Both the position numbers and the translations under genes were made by a program. Below, piece by piece: positions 43,197 to 51,913 of a stretch of DNA of 64,000 bases (within the stretch, counting starts at the first letter, position 1; every line of letters starts with the position of its first letter). The notes under the pieces were generated by a model. The model worked only from the letters and a program-made list of their open reading frames with translations, was not told the DNA's origin and did no database searches. This stretch comes from Nocardioides sp. Soil797 (lineage in GTDB: Bacteria > Actinomycetota > Actinomycetes > Propionibacteriales > Nocardioidaceae), in assembly GCA_001429555.1 (NCBI GenBank), contig LMSR01000002.1, forward strand, positions 55,700 to 119,699, given 5' to 3'.

Positions 43197-44591
43197 TCAG
43201 GTGATGTCGGCGGTGACCCGGGTCAACGTGTCGATGTCGCAGTTGCCGCCAGTCTGGACCAGCGCGACGCGGCGGCCCTCGACCTGGTCACGGTCGGCCA
43301 GCATCCCGGCCAACGCCAGCGACCCGGCGGGCTCCGCGAGGTTGTGCGTGGAGCGGTAGGTCAGCGCCATCGCCTCGGCCGCCTCCTCCTCGCTCACCCG
43401 GATGATGCGGGCAGCGCCGCGGTTGATCATGTCGACGGCGACCGGGTCGGGGGTGCGGCAGGCGACCCCGTCGACGAACGTGTCGGCGCTCTCGGTCGAC
43501 ACCGGGCGACCGGCCTCGAAGGACAAGGCGTACGCCGGGGCGCCCGCGCTGACCACACCGACGATCTCGGTGCGCAGGCCGAGCAGGTCGCGCACCAGGA
43601 TGTTGGCGCAGATGCCCGATCCCATGCCGATCGGAACATAGACGGTGTCGAGACCGGAGACCGCTTCGTGGAGCTCGGCGGCGTACGTCGCGATGCCCTC
43701 CACCAACCAGGCGTGGAAGGGCGGCACCATCAGCAGGCCGCGCTCGCCGGCCAGCTTGGCGGCGTGCTCGCGGGCGGCCTGGAAGTCGGCACCGTGCTCG
43801 ACCACCTCCGCACCGTGACCGTCCATCGCGTCGACCTGGTCGGGGTTGTTCCCCTCCGGGACCACGATGGTCACCGGGACGCCGTACCTGGAGCCGGCGA
43901 AGGCCAGGCTCTGCCCGTGGTTGCCGCGGGTGGCCGAGATGAGACCGCTCGGCGCAGGCATTCCGGAGACCCGCAACCGCTCGAGGAAGTTGAGCCCACC
44001 GCGCACCTTGAAGGCGCCGGTCGGTGAATGGTTCTCGTGCTTGACCCAGGTCTCGGTGCGGGTGAACCGCTCGAGCAGGGGCCAGCGATTGGCGGGGGTG
44101 GGCCGGATGTGACGTCCCACCACGGAGCGGGCATAGCTCAACGAGGTCTGCGTGATCACGGGGGCCTCGCCGGTGCCGGGGGCGACCACCGGGCGACGGG
44201 GACTCGTCGGGTTGCGGGTCTGCGAGCCGACCGGGCCCTTGCCGGCGACCGCGGTGACGCGGCTCGGGCGGGCCGGGGTCGTCGATGCCTTGATCTGGGC
44301 CAGGGTAAGCGGGATCTCGTCGCGACCGGCCTCGCCGCTGATCAGCTGGTCGGCGAACTCCTGCAGGCGGGTGAGCCGCCCCATCGCCACCTGGTTGCCG
44401 ATGCCGACCCGTTCGGCGTTGAGCAGCTTGTGCAACATCGGCACCGAGAGGCCGATGATGTCGGCCAGGTCGCTGACGCCCAGGCCCATGAGTTGTTGCA
44501 CCTTGCCCGCGAGGACGTCGATGGAGTCGCCGTACATCTCGGCCTGCTGCCGACGCCGAGCCGCGAAGGCGTCGTTCATCGGGTCGTTCAT
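43197..44591 (-). CDS. HTH domain fused to threonine dehydratase-like PLP enzyme
   Basis: This 464-aa fusion has two parts. Residues 1-105 form an XRE-like DNA-binding region (VSDLADIIGLSVPMLHKLL). After a Pro/Arg linker, residues 140-464 form a fold type II PLP lyase, with the cofactor lysine in SPTGAFKVRGG, GNHGQS, the phosphate loop GMGSG and the closing LVQTGGN. The enzyme part resembles threonine/serine ammonia-lyases. A GGAAGGGGGAA sequence precedes ATG 44591. The frame is uninterrupted, so this is a real fusion unless the sequence has an error; the lyase might sense its substrate for self-regulation. Confidence 0.87.
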   Translation of the reverse strand: MNDPMNDAFAARRRQQAEMYGDSIDVLAGKVQQLMGLGVSDLADIIGLSVPMLHKLLNAERVGIGNQVAMGRLTRLQEFADQLISGEAGRDEIPLTLAQIKASTTPARPSRVTAVAGKGPVGSQTRNPTSPRRPVVAPGTGEAPVITQTSLSYARSVVGRHIRPTPANRWPLLERFTRTETWVKHENHSPTGAFKVRGGLNFLERLRVSGMPAPSGLISATRGNHGQSLAFAGSRYGVPVTIVVPEGNNPDQVDAMDGHGAEVVEHGADFQAAREHAAKLAGERGLLMVPPFHAWLVEGIATYAAELHEAVSGLDTVYVPIGMGSGICANILVRDLLGLRTEIVGVVSAGAPAYALSFEAGRPVSTESADTFVDGVACRTPDPVAVDMINRGAARIIRVSEEEAAEAMALTYRSTHNLAEPAGSLALAGMLADRDQVEGRRVALVQTGGNCDIDTLTRVTADIT

Positions 44592-44677
44592 CGATTCCCC
44601 CTTCCAGTCCGGTCAAAGCGTACAGACCATGGACAGGATGTCAGGCCCGTGTGCGGCGATGTGGAAAAGTGGGGCCC

Positions 44678-45928
44678 ATGACGCGCTCACGACGGCTCGC
44701 CGCGCCCCTCGGTGCTGGGTTGGCGATCGCCTGCCTGCTCGCGCCGGCCGCGGCCCAGGAGCCCTCCTCCGACGAGAAGCCGGTCGTGCTCGGCGACTCC
44801 GTGGAGAACGCCACCGTCGTGGAGCCGGGGCTGCACCAGTTCGTCCCCCCGGCGACCGGCGAACAGGGCTACCTGGCCGTCGACCGCACCATCCAGAACT
44901 CCACGATCTGGCTCGGCACGTCCCTGTTCGCCCCCGAACCGGTCGACTCCAGCCTCTTCGTGATCCCCTCGGTCGACGGCACCGGCCAGAGCTGCGGGAC
45001 CGGTTGGTACGTCGAGTCCACCTACTACTTCCACGACTACCTCGGCGGCGGTGGGTTCGGCTCCAGGGCCTGCTCGAAGGGCGACCGGGTCACCTTCATC
45101 AACCAGGGCCCCAGCGAGGGCGACGTCTCGGATGCCGAGGCCCAGTTCGTGGCCTGGGAGGAACCGCCGGTCACCGACCGGAGCATCCTTCCGCCACCCG
45201 CGATGGCGTCGAAGTGGTCGGCGAAGGCACCGGCGGCCAAGGGGTCGACCGAGCTGGGCACCGACTTCGCCTCCGCCCCCGAGCTGACCGACGGACGGTG
45301 GGGCGTGCACATCGACCCGGGGAAGACGGCGTTGTTCAAGGTGCCGCTCGACTGGGGCCAGCACATGCAGGTGCAACTGACCTACGACGGTGCGCAGACG
45401 AGCAGGCGGGTGCCGATCGAGCCCATCCTGATCACGCCGGTCGGCGCCACCTCCTACTGGGGCGACATCTCCTCGTCGTCGGGTGACGGGGTCCCGAGCT
45501 CCAACATCCTGGACCTCTCCTACAGCGACGAGGCCGGGGCCGGGGTGGTCTCGCCGTCGATCACCTGGCGCAACCGGGAGGAGACCGGGATCAAGGCTGC
45601 CTTCCCGGGCAACTACTACGTGCTCGTGCGGATGAACAAGAACGACACCGATGACAAGCCGCTCCCGGCCGGTGGCGCAGACATCACCGTCGGGGTCAAG
45701 GTGATCACCGACAAGCCGGCGAGTTCGCCGTACTCCCAGGACCCGGAGCCGATCCCGGACCTCAGTGGTGAGGAAGCGACCACGGAGGAGACCGACACCA
45801 AGGCGTCCGACTCGTCGTCGTCGGAGAGCACGCCGTGGGGTGCCGTGGGTGGCCTCTTCGGTGGCTCCGTGGTGATGGCTGCGGCCGGCTTCGTGGCGCT
45901 CGGAAAGCACAGGAGGAGTCGCGCATGA
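44678..45928 (+). CDS. secreted, C-terminally membrane-anchored protein of unknown function
   Basis: The 416-aa protein has an N-terminal signal peptide (APLGAGLAIACLLAPAAA), a beta-rich extracytoplasmic domain of about 300 residues with two cysteines that may pair (GQSCGTGWY and GSRACSKG), an acidic Thr/Ser/Glu stalk, one membrane helix (VGGLFGGSVVMAAAGFVAL) and a basic tail. It is not recognised as a known family. Its stop overlaps the start of the 33-aa membrane protein. It diverges from the PLP-lyase fusion. Confidence 0.82.
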   Translation: MTRSRRLAAPLGAGLAIACLLAPAAAQEPSSDEKPVVLGDSVENATVVEPGLHQFVPPATGEQGYLAVDRTIQNSTIWLGTSLFAPEPVDSSLFVIPSVDGTGQSCGTGWYVESTYYFHDYLGGGGFGSRACSKGDRVTFINQGPSEGDVSDAEAQFVAWEEPPVTDRSILPPPAMASKWSAKAPAAKGSTELGTDFASAPELTDGRWGVHIDPGKTALFKVPLDWGQHMQVQLTYDGAQTSRRVPIEPILITPVGATSYWGDISSSSGDGVPSSNILDLSYSDEAGAGVVSPSITWRNREETGIKAAFPGNYYVLVRMNKNDTDDKPLPAGGADITVGVKVITDKPASSPYSQDPEPIPDLSGEEATTEETDTKASDSSSSESTPWGAVGGLFGGSVVMAAAGFVALGKHRRSRA

Positions 45929-46026
45929 CCGTGTGGGCAACCCAGCCGTGGGGACTGATCTGGACGCTGGTGATCGGCGCCGCGGTGCTGACCGTCGTGG
46001 GGATCCTGCTGCTGCGCCGTCAGTGA
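45925..46026 (+). CDS. 33-aa single-helix membrane protein
   Basis: This very small protein consists of an N-terminal MTVWATQPWG, one membrane helix (LIWTLVIGAAVLTVVGILLL) and a basic RRQ end. An AGGAGG lies 8-9 nt before ATG 45925, and the start overlaps the upstream stop (ATGA), both strong signs that it is translated. It is probably a subunit or stabiliser of the preceding anchored protein. Confidence 0.8.
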   Translation: MTVWATQPWGLIWTLVIGAAVLTVVGILLLRRQ

Positions 46027-46159
46027 ACGACCGCCCCTTCACAGCCTCGATCCACCGATTTCCGACTGCTGCGACCCGCGTCGTCACGATCGAGCAGGTG
46101 CGGGGTTGTGGCCCCGGATCGGGAGGCATGCCGATGGGTGCCGCCCGCGTGGCGCAGAC

Positions 46160-47461
46160 TCAGGCGAGCATCAGCCACAGGGCGCTGGCGGCCATCGCGA
46201 TGGCCGCGATGAAGCAGATGATCGCAATGATCAACGCCGCGCCGGCGCCGTTCGACGCCGCTGGCGCGCCGGCCGGGGCGTAGTTGCCCCCCGATGCCGC
46301 GGGGCTGAGGAATGCGGCCTGCCCGGCCGAGCTGCGACCGGAGTTCAGGGCCTGGCTTCCCGGGGCACCCGAGCCGGCGCCTGACGGCCCCGCGCCGGAG
46401 CCGGCCGGGCCGGCGTAGCTGTTGGGCCGGCTGCGCGGTCCGCCGCCCTGACTGCCCGACTGGGGTCCGCTCTGCCCGGCGCCGTGGCCACCGGAATGGC
46501 CGCCCGACTGGCCGCCCGACTGGGGACCGGGCGGTCGGAACGGGGACGACTGCTGTGGGAACGGGGTGGGCGTCGGGTAGTTGGAACCCATCGCCGTACC
46601 GGTCGTGTAGGAGGGGTAGTACGACGGGGGCGGGGGCGCCACGTCGACGAGCTGGTTGAAGACCTCGGGCGGCTCGGAGTCGCTCTGCCACGGCGTCCCG
46701 GCAGGTACGCCGGCAGCGTGCAGCATCTGCAGCGCCTCGGAGGCTGTCGCCGGACGCTTCTCCGAGTCCTCCTGCGTCAGCGCCTCGAGGAACTCCTTGT
46801 AGGGGCCCTCGGGGGCGCCCTTCTGGTGGCGCGGACTGAGCCCGGTGAGCATCTGGATGCCGACGACACCGAGGGCGTAGAGGTCCTGCTGCGGCTCGGG
46901 GGCGGCGCCGTGCGCCTGCTCGGGAGCCATGTAGCCGTCGGTGCCGATCGCACCCGGGAAGCGGGTCAGCCGCACCTCGTCGATGAGGGCGGCGACACCG
47001 AAGTCGCCGAGACGCACGTGCGGACGACGTGTGCCGGTCGGTTCGAGGAGCAGGTTGGCCGGCTTGACGTCGCGGTGGACCACGCCGGCGGCGTGCACGG
47101 CCTCGAGGGCCTGCAGGGTCTGGTCGAGTACGACGGCGGTGTAGCTGGCCGGCAGCTTGCCGTGGTCGCCGAGCAGGGTGTGGATCGAGCCACCCTTGAC
47201 CAGGTCCATCGTGAAGACGACGAGGTTGTCCTCGGCGGCCCATCCGCTCGGCGCCACCACGTGGGGGTGACGGATCCGCACCGACTGCTCACGAACGAAG
47301 CGCAGGAGCATGCCGCTGTCGTGCTGGCCGAGCACCTTGGCGGCCACGAAGTTCTGGTTCTTCAGGTCCCAAGCGCGCCACACCGAGCCCATGCCGCCAG
47401 CGCCGATCTGGTCGATCAGCACGTAGCGGCCGGCGAGCGGCGTGTTTCCCATGGAAGTCAT
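46160..47461 (-). CDS. membrane Ser/Thr protein kinase (PknB-type) without sensor domain
   Basis: This 433-aa kinase has an active-looking catalytic domain in residues 10-265: glycine loop [32 protein letters not shown] and [10 protein letters not shown] long low-complexity Gly/Ser/Pro/Gln linker (residues 290-390) leads to one membrane helix at the extreme C-terminus ([20 protein letters not shown]), with almost nothing outside the membrane. It thus lacks the usual extracellular sensor. ATG 47461 or 47452 may start it. It diverges from the rpsF operon. Confidence 0.92.
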   Translation of the reverse strand: MTSMGNTPLAGRYVLIDQIGAGGMGSVWRAWDLKNQNFVAAKVLGQHDSGMLLRFVREQSVRIRHPHVVAPSGWAAEDNLVVFTMDLVKGGSIHTLLGDHGKLPASYTAVVLDQTLQALEAVHAAGVVHRDVKPANLLLEPTGTRRPHVRLGDFGVAALIDEVRLTRFPGAIGTDGYMAPEQAHGAAPEPQQDLYALGVVGIQMLTGLSPRHQKGAPEGPYKEFLEALTQEDSEKRPATASEALQMLHAAGVPAGTPWQSDSEPPEVFNQLVDVAPPPPSYYPSYTTGTAMGSNYPTPTPFPQQSSPFRPPGPQSGGQSGGHSGGHGAGQSGPQSGSQGGGPRSRPNSYAGPAGSGAGPSGAGSGAPGSQALNSGRSSAGQAAFLSPAASGGNYAPAGAPAASNGAGAALIIAIICFIAAIAMAASALWLMLA

Positions 47462-47670
47462 CGGGGGTCACCCTACCCATTGGTCCCCGGTTCATTCGTG
47501 CTCCGTCACCGTCTGTGGTCCAACGGATTACCGGGGAGGCTCCGCACGCTGATAACCTGCACTGTCCTCGCGGCCCTGTGCCCCAGAGTGGTACATCCCG
47601 AGAACATTCGCAGAGCCCTCCTGCCACGGAGAGACCGTGGCCGCTGAGTCCAGAGGAGGTGGAGACCGCT

Positions 47671-47961
47671 ATGCGTGCATATGAAGTGATGGTCATCCTC
47701 GACCCGAACCTCGAAGAGCGGACGATCGAACCGTCCCTCGACAAGTACCTCAACGTCATCCGCAAGGATGGCGGCTCGGTCGAGTCCGTCGACGTCTGGG
47801 GACGTCGCCGCCTCGCCTACGAGGTCAAGAAGAACGCCGAGGGCATCTACGCCCTCATCTCGCTGCAGGCCGAGCCGGCCACGGTCAAGGAGTTCGACCG
47901 CCAGCTCTCGCTGAACGAGTCGATTCTTCGCACCAAGGTCCTGCGCGCCGCCCAGGCGTGA
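47671..47961 (+). CDS. rpsF: 30S ribosomal protein S6
   Basis: This 96-aa ribosomal protein binds the 30S platform together with S18. It shows the usual opening [16 protein letters not shown], the [15 protein letters not shown] block and the closing [27 protein letters not shown] ribosome site precedes ATG 47671. It opens the conserved rpsF-ssb-rpsR-rplI operon. The 150-nt leader contains a small CCACGG/CCGTGG hairpin near 47626-47642 that might belong to an S6:S18 autoregulatory element. Confidence 0.97.
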   Translation: MRAYEVMVILDPNLEERTIEPSLDKYLNVIRKDGGSVESVDVWGRRRLAYEVKKNAEGIYALISLQAEPATVKEFDRQLSLNESILRTKVLRAAQA

Positions 47962-47965
47962 TCCC

Positions 47966-48082
47966 GTACGTCGGCAACGGCGGCGGCATCGGTGGTTCAC
48001 ATCGGTGGTTGGGGAGGTCGCGCAGCGACCGTCTCGAAACCCGGCTGTGGAAAACCCTTCCGCACTGTCGGTGCCGACGTAC
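47966..48082. repeat. 117-nt structured element between rpsF and ssb
   Basis: Perfect 11-bp inverted repeats (GTACGTCGGCA at 47966-47976; TGCCGACGTAC at 48072-48082) enclose a segment that includes a smaller hairpin, GGTCGC-GCA-GCGACC. The element lies within an operon transcript. It looks like a mobile intergenic repeat or an RNA control element. Confidence 0.6.
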
Positions 48083-48128
48083 ACGATGGACCTCGACACA
48101 CATCGATTGAATCCAGAGGAGACCTGAG

Positions 48129-48695
48129 ATGGCAGGCGAAACCGTAATCACGGTGGTTGGCAATCTCGTTGACGACCCGGAGCTGCGCTTCACCCCGTCG
48201 GGTGCGGCCGTGGCGAACTTCCGGATCGCGTCGACGCCGCGCACCTTCGACAAGCAGAGCAACGAGTGGAAGGACGGCGATGCGCTGTTCCTGAGTTGCT
48301 CGGTCTGGCGTCAGGCCGCGGAGAACGTTGCCGAGTCCCTGCAGCGCGGCATGCGTGTCGTCGTCCAAGGTCGCCTGAAGGCCCGCACCTACGAAACCCG
48401 CGAGGGTGAGAAGCGCACGGTCTTCGAGATCGACGTCGAAGAGGTCGGCCCCAGCCTGAAGTACGCCACGGCCAAGGTCACCAAGGCATCCCGCGGAGGC
48501 GGCGGTGGCGGTGGCTACAACCAGGGCGGTGGCTACAACCAGGGCGCCCCGCAGCAGCAGGGTGCTCCGGCCAACGACCCGTGGGCCACGCCGGCCCAGG
48601 GGCAGGGCCAGCCGCAGGGCGGGCCGTCCGGCAACGCGGGTCCCTCGGACCCGTGGGCCGCTCCCGGTGTGTCGTCCGAGGAGCCTCCCTTCTGA
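48129..48695 (+). CDS. ssb: single-stranded DNA-binding protein
   Basis: This 188-aa SSB coats single-stranded DNA in replication and repair. The OB fold (residues 1-115) begins [20 protein letters not shown] and includes [20 protein letters not shown]. The Gly/Gln/Asn-rich linker ends in the acidic protein-binding tip SSEEPPF. A GAGGAGACC site precedes ATG 48129. Length and tail match actinobacterial Ssb, and the gene sits in its usual place between rpsF and rpsR. Confidence 0.97.
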   Translation: MAGETVITVVGNLVDDPELRFTPSGAAVANFRIASTPRTFDKQSNEWKDGDALFLSCSVWRQAAENVAESLQRGMRVVVQGRLKARTYETREGEKRTVFEIDVEEVGPSLKYATAKVTKASRGGGGGGGYNQGGGYNQGAPQQQGAPANDPWATPAQGQGQPQGGPSGNAGPSDPWAAPGVSSEEPPF

Positions 48696-48803
48696 GGAGG
48701 GCTCCGGCCCGCAGGGGCCACGGTCGCGCAGACCACCAGCACCAAACATGTCCACAAGCCACAACCCATTCCGGCGTGAGCCGGGCTCGAGAGGAGCACC
48801 ACA

Positions 48804-49040
48804 ATGGCCAAGGCAGTGATTCGCAAGCCCAAGAAGAAGGTTTGCCAGTTCTGCAAGGAGAAGGCGACCGGTGTCGACTACAAGGACACCACCCTGCTCC
48901 GTAAGTTCATCTCTGATCGCGGCAAGATCCGCGCCCGTCGGGTGACCGGCAACTGCGTGCAGCACCAGCGCGACGTTGCGATTGCGGTCAAGAACGCCCG
49001 CGAGCTCGCCCTGCTGCCCTACACGTCCACCGGTCGCTGA
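48804..49040 (+). CDS. rpsR: 30S ribosomal protein S18 (zinc-binding form)
   Basis: This 78-aa S18 keeps cysteines in [11 protein letters not shown] and [11 protein letters not shown], the C+ form expected to hold zinc. Actinobacteria often carry a second, cysteine-free S18 elsewhere that is used under zinc shortage. A GAGGAGCACC site lies before ATG 48804, and rplI follows 14 bp downstream. Confidence 0.97.
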   Translation: MAKAVIRKPKKKVCQFCKEKATGVDYKDTTLLRKFISDRGKIRARRVTGNCVQHQRDVAIAVKNARELALLPYTSTGR

Positions 49041-49054
49041 GAGGATTTGCGAAC

Positions 49055-49501
49055 ATGAAGCTCATCCTGACTCAGGAAGTTGACGGCCTCGGCGCTCCCG
49101 GCGACGTGGTCGAGGTCAAGGACGGCTACGGCCGCAACTACCTCATCCCGCGCGGCCACGGTGTCCGTTGGACCCGCGGTGGCCAGAAGACGATCGACTC
49201 GATCAAGGCGGCGCGTTCCTCGCGTGCCGTGCGCGACCAGGACCACGCGGCGGAGGTCAAGGCCAAGCTCGAGGCCTCGCCCGTGCAGGTTGCTGTCCGC
49301 GCCGGTGAAGGCGGTCGCCTCTTCGGTGCCGTCACGGTCGCCGAGATCGCCGAGGCGCTGTCCGCGACCTCCGGCGAGAGCGTCGACAAGCGCACGATCG
49401 TGGTGACCAACCCGATCAAGGCGCTCGGTGCGCACACCGTTTCGGTGAAGCTCTACGACGGAGTGTCCGCCACCGTGGCGCTCAACGTCGTCGCTGGCTG
49501 A
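49055..49501 (+). CDS. rplI: 50S ribosomal protein L9
   Basis: This 148-aa protein of the large subunit has the N-terminal rRNA-binding domain [20 protein letters not shown] with [12 protein letters not shown], a connecting helix and a C-terminal domain that includes [17 protein letters not shown]. The length is typical. It is the last gene of the operon, followed by a strong hairpin. Confidence 0.97.
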   Translation: MKLILTQEVDGLGAPGDVVEVKDGYGRNYLIPRGHGVRWTRGGQKTIDSIKAARSSRAVRDQDHAAEVKAKLEASPVQVAVRAGEGGRLFGAVTVAEIAEALSATSGESVDKRTIVVTNPIKALGAHTVSVKLYDGVSATVALNVVAG

Positions 49502-49527
49502 GCCACGCTCCACGCGTTCCACCAGTT

Positions 49528-49563
49528 CGGCCCGCTGCCCTTCCGGGGTGGCGGGCCGTTCTG
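49528..49563 (+). terminator. rho-independent-type terminator after rplI
   Basis: CGGCCCGC pairs with GCGGGCCG around a GC-rich loop, followed by TTCTGCATTTCT. Confidence 0.75.
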
Positions 49564-49616
49564 CATTTCTGCGCTGCGCTGCGCCTCCGCGGACGTCATA
49601 CGTTGCGCTGCGCTGC

Positions 49617-49742
49617 GCCTCCGCGGACGTCATACGGTGCGGTCGCGGGGGCTGGCGAACCGTATGACATTGCGGTCGGGCCTCCGCGGACGTCATACGG
49701 TGCGGTCGCGGGGGCTGGCGAACCGTATGACATTGCGGTCGG
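49617..49742. repeat. perfect 63-bp tandem duplication of a GTCATACG palindrome
   Basis: Two identical 63-bp units occupy 49617-49679 and 49680-49742. Each contains arms GTCATACGGT and ACCGTATGAC separated by a GC-rich loop of about 20 nt. A partial unit precedes them (from about 49581) and a decayed unit follows from 49743, reaching the 3' end of the next gene. The exact identity implies recent duplication. Confidence 0.92.
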
Positions 49743-49755
49743 GCCTCGGCGTGCG

Positions 49756-50325
49756 TCATTCGTTGCGGTCGCGGGCGAGCGCGTACGACTTCGCGTGGGT
49801 GGCGAAGAGGTTCCAGATCAACCAGACCCACAGCAACACGAACGCCACGTCGGCGTAGCCCAACAGGGGGTCGCTGTCGGCAGCATCCGCGATCGGCGGC
49901 AGCGCGGTGACCACGCAGGTCACCCACATGATCACGCCGAAGCGCCCGGCGAACTTGCGATCCGTGGCCTCCTTGGCTGCGTTGGCCAGCGAGCGCGCGA
50001 TCAGGAAGATGAACAGCAGATCGGGCAACGAGATCGCCCACTTCAGGGCGAGCTCGGCGTTCTCCAGGTGGTCCCTCGACTGGGGGAACCAGACTGCGAG
50101 TGAGACCAGGCCACACACCGCCGCCGAGACGAGGAGGGTGGAGCGTTCCGGCAGGCGGATCGAGGCCAGGCCCCAGAGCACCATCGCCCAGCCGACAAAG
50201 TCGGGCAGGGTGTCGACGGTGCCGAGCGTGTCGACTGCGACGACCACGAGACCCATCGCGACCTTCTGCAAGGGGGTCATCGCCCTGCGCTCGGGGCGGC
50301 TCCGCTCGGCCGGCTGGTCGCTCAC
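49756..50325 (-). CDS. membrane protein of unknown function
   Basis: This 189-aa protein has four to five hydrophobic helices (for example MGLVVVAVDTLGTVDTLPDF, AISLPDLLFIFLIARSL and YADVAFVLLWVWLIWNLFA) and short charged ends. It is not recognised as a characterised family. Its final residues (ALARDRNE) are encoded in a decayed copy of the 63-bp repeat that begins at 49743. It is convergent with rplI. Confidence 0.75.
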   Translation of the reverse strand: MSDQPAERSRPERRAMTPLQKVAMGLVVVAVDTLGTVDTLPDFVGWAMVLWGLASIRLPERSTLLVSAAVCGLVSLAVWFPQSRDHLENAELALKWAISLPDLLFIFLIARSLANAAKEATDRKFAGRFGVIMWVTCVVTALPPIADAADSDPLLGYADVAFVLLWVWLIWNLFATHAKSYALARDRNE

Positions 50326-50485
50326 CCGCCCGACCCTATCCGCCCCTCGGGTAACGCGGGGTTATGGTCACTCAACACGTGCTGTGACGCGGATTTTCGA
50401 CAACACCACCGCACAAGTGCAGGCGTACGGCGCCCAGTACGGCGCCCAGTGCGAACGTATGACGTCCGGTGCCGGCGTACGCCGA

Positions 50486-51823
50486 TCACGCAGCGCCGAG
50501 ACGCATCCAGGCGTCCCCGCGGGCCCGGAGGCCGAGCACCACCGCCCGCCCGAGCATGAAGCCGAAGCCGAACGCGACCCACAGCCAGCTCAGGTCGTCG
50601 GCGAGCAGGGCGAAGGGTGTGTAGACCACGAGTACGGCGAGGCCGCCCCACGCCAGGTAGGTGCCGTCGCCGGCCCCGATGAGCACCCCGTCGAGCACGA
50701 ACACGTAGCCGGCGATGGGCTGCGCGACGGCGGCGATCAGGAGCACGGGCACCAACTGCTCGATGACGGCGCGGTCGTTGGTGAACAGGTGCCCGAGCAC
50801 CGGGCTGATAGCGGCCAGACCCAGCCCCGTCACAACCCCGGAAGCCAGCCCCCACTGCACCATCCGCCTGGTGATGGCCCGGGTGCCCGGTTGATCGCTG
50901 GCGCCCAGGTAGCGCCCGGTCAGTGCCTGGGCGGCGATCGCGATTGCATCGAGCACGAAGGCGAGGAAGCCCCAGATCGTCATCGCCAGCTGGTGGGTCG
51001 CGATCGGCGTCTCGCCGCCCGCCTGCACCGCGGCGTACGTCGTGACCAGCAGTGCCGCCCGCAGGGTCAGGGTGCGTACGACGAGGGCGATGCCGGCGTG
51101 CGCCGAGGCGCGGATGCCGGGGAGGTCGGGGCTCACCGGGGCGCCCTCGCGGCGTGCGCCGCGGAGCACGACGACCAGGAGCATCAGCGCCATCAGCAGT
51201 TGCGCGATCACGGACCCGATGGCCGACCCACGCAGACCCAACGCCGGCACCGGGCCCGCGCCGTAGACCAACGCGAGGTTGAGCACGATGTTGAGAAGGT
51301 TGCCGACCACGGCCGCCACCAGCGGGGTCCGGGTGTCGAGCATCCCGCGCAGTACGCCGGTCGCGGCGAGCATCACGAGCAGTGGTGTGGTGCCCAGGAA
51401 TGCGATGCGCAGGTAGTCGGTGGCCTGGGCGGCGACGGTGCCGTCCGCACCGAAGAGCCCGACCAGCCACGGAGTGGTCGCGATGCCGACGACGGTGGTG
51501 AGCACGCCGATGATGACGGCGAGCCAGATGCCGTCGATGCCCTGGCTGATCGCGGCGCGCAGGTTGCCGGCGCCGATCTGCCGGGCCACTGACGCGGTGG
51601 TGCCGTAGGCCAGGAACACGCACAGACCGACGGCGGTCTGCATCACGGCTCCGGCAATGCCGAGACCGGCCAGCTCGGGGGTGCCGAGGTGGCCGATGAT
51701 GGCGGCGTCGGCGAGCAGGAACATCGGCTCGGCGATGAGGGCCAGGAAGGCGGGCACCGCCAGGTGCAGGATCTCCCGGTCCACGCCCTTTGGGGTGGCG
51801 GTCTCAGGGGCGTCGGCACTCAC
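50486..51823 (-). CDS. MATE family efflux transporter
   Basis: This 445-aa protein has 12 membrane helices in two related halves, as expected for MATE (DinF-type) drug/Na+ or H+ antiporters. Marks include AVPAFLALIAEPMFLLADAA, GHLGTPELAGLGIAG and, in the second half, ALTGRYLGASDQPGTRA. GTG 51823 is chosen because AGG lies 8 nt upstream; GTG 51829 would add two residues. A GTATGACGTC motif of the palindrome family lies just beyond its stop. The substrate is unknown. Confidence 0.9.
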   Translation of the reverse strand: MSADAPETATPKGVDREILHLAVPAFLALIAEPMFLLADAAIIGHLGTPELAGLGIAGAVMQTAVGLCVFLAYGTTASVARQIGAGNLRAAISQGIDGIWLAVIIGVLTTVVGIATTPWLVGLFGADGTVAAQATDYLRIAFLGTTPLLVMLAATGVLRGMLDTRTPLVAAVVGNLLNIVLNLALVYGAGPVPALGLRGSAIGSVIAQLLMALMLLVVVLRGARREGAPVSPDLPGIRASAHAGIALVVRTLTLRAALLVTTYAAVQAGGETPIATHQLAMTIWGFLAFVLDAIAIAAQALTGRYLGASDQPGTRAITRRMVQWGLASGVVTGLGLAAISPVLGHLFTNDRAVIEQLVPVLLIAAVAQPIAGYVFVLDGVLIGAGDGTYLAWGGLAVLVVYTPFALLADDLSWLWVAFGFGFMLGRAVVLGLRARGDAWMRLGAA

Positions 51824-51913
51824 GGGCACAGCCTAACCAGAGTAAGAGGCAGTGGGCGTTCTGATCATGACCTGGACGCGCGTCCCGGTGCCTGTGTGTA
51901 ACCGGTGAGTATC

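Noticed and set aside
49603..50103. Plus-strand open frame across the 63-bp repeats
   Set aside because: Because 63 is a multiple of three, the duplication keeps any frame open; the frame runs antisense to the membrane protein and has no supporting features.
42230..50467. Regular repeats considered as a CRISPR array
   Set aside because: Repeat units are contiguous or isolated palindromes without unique spacers, and no cas genes are present in the window.
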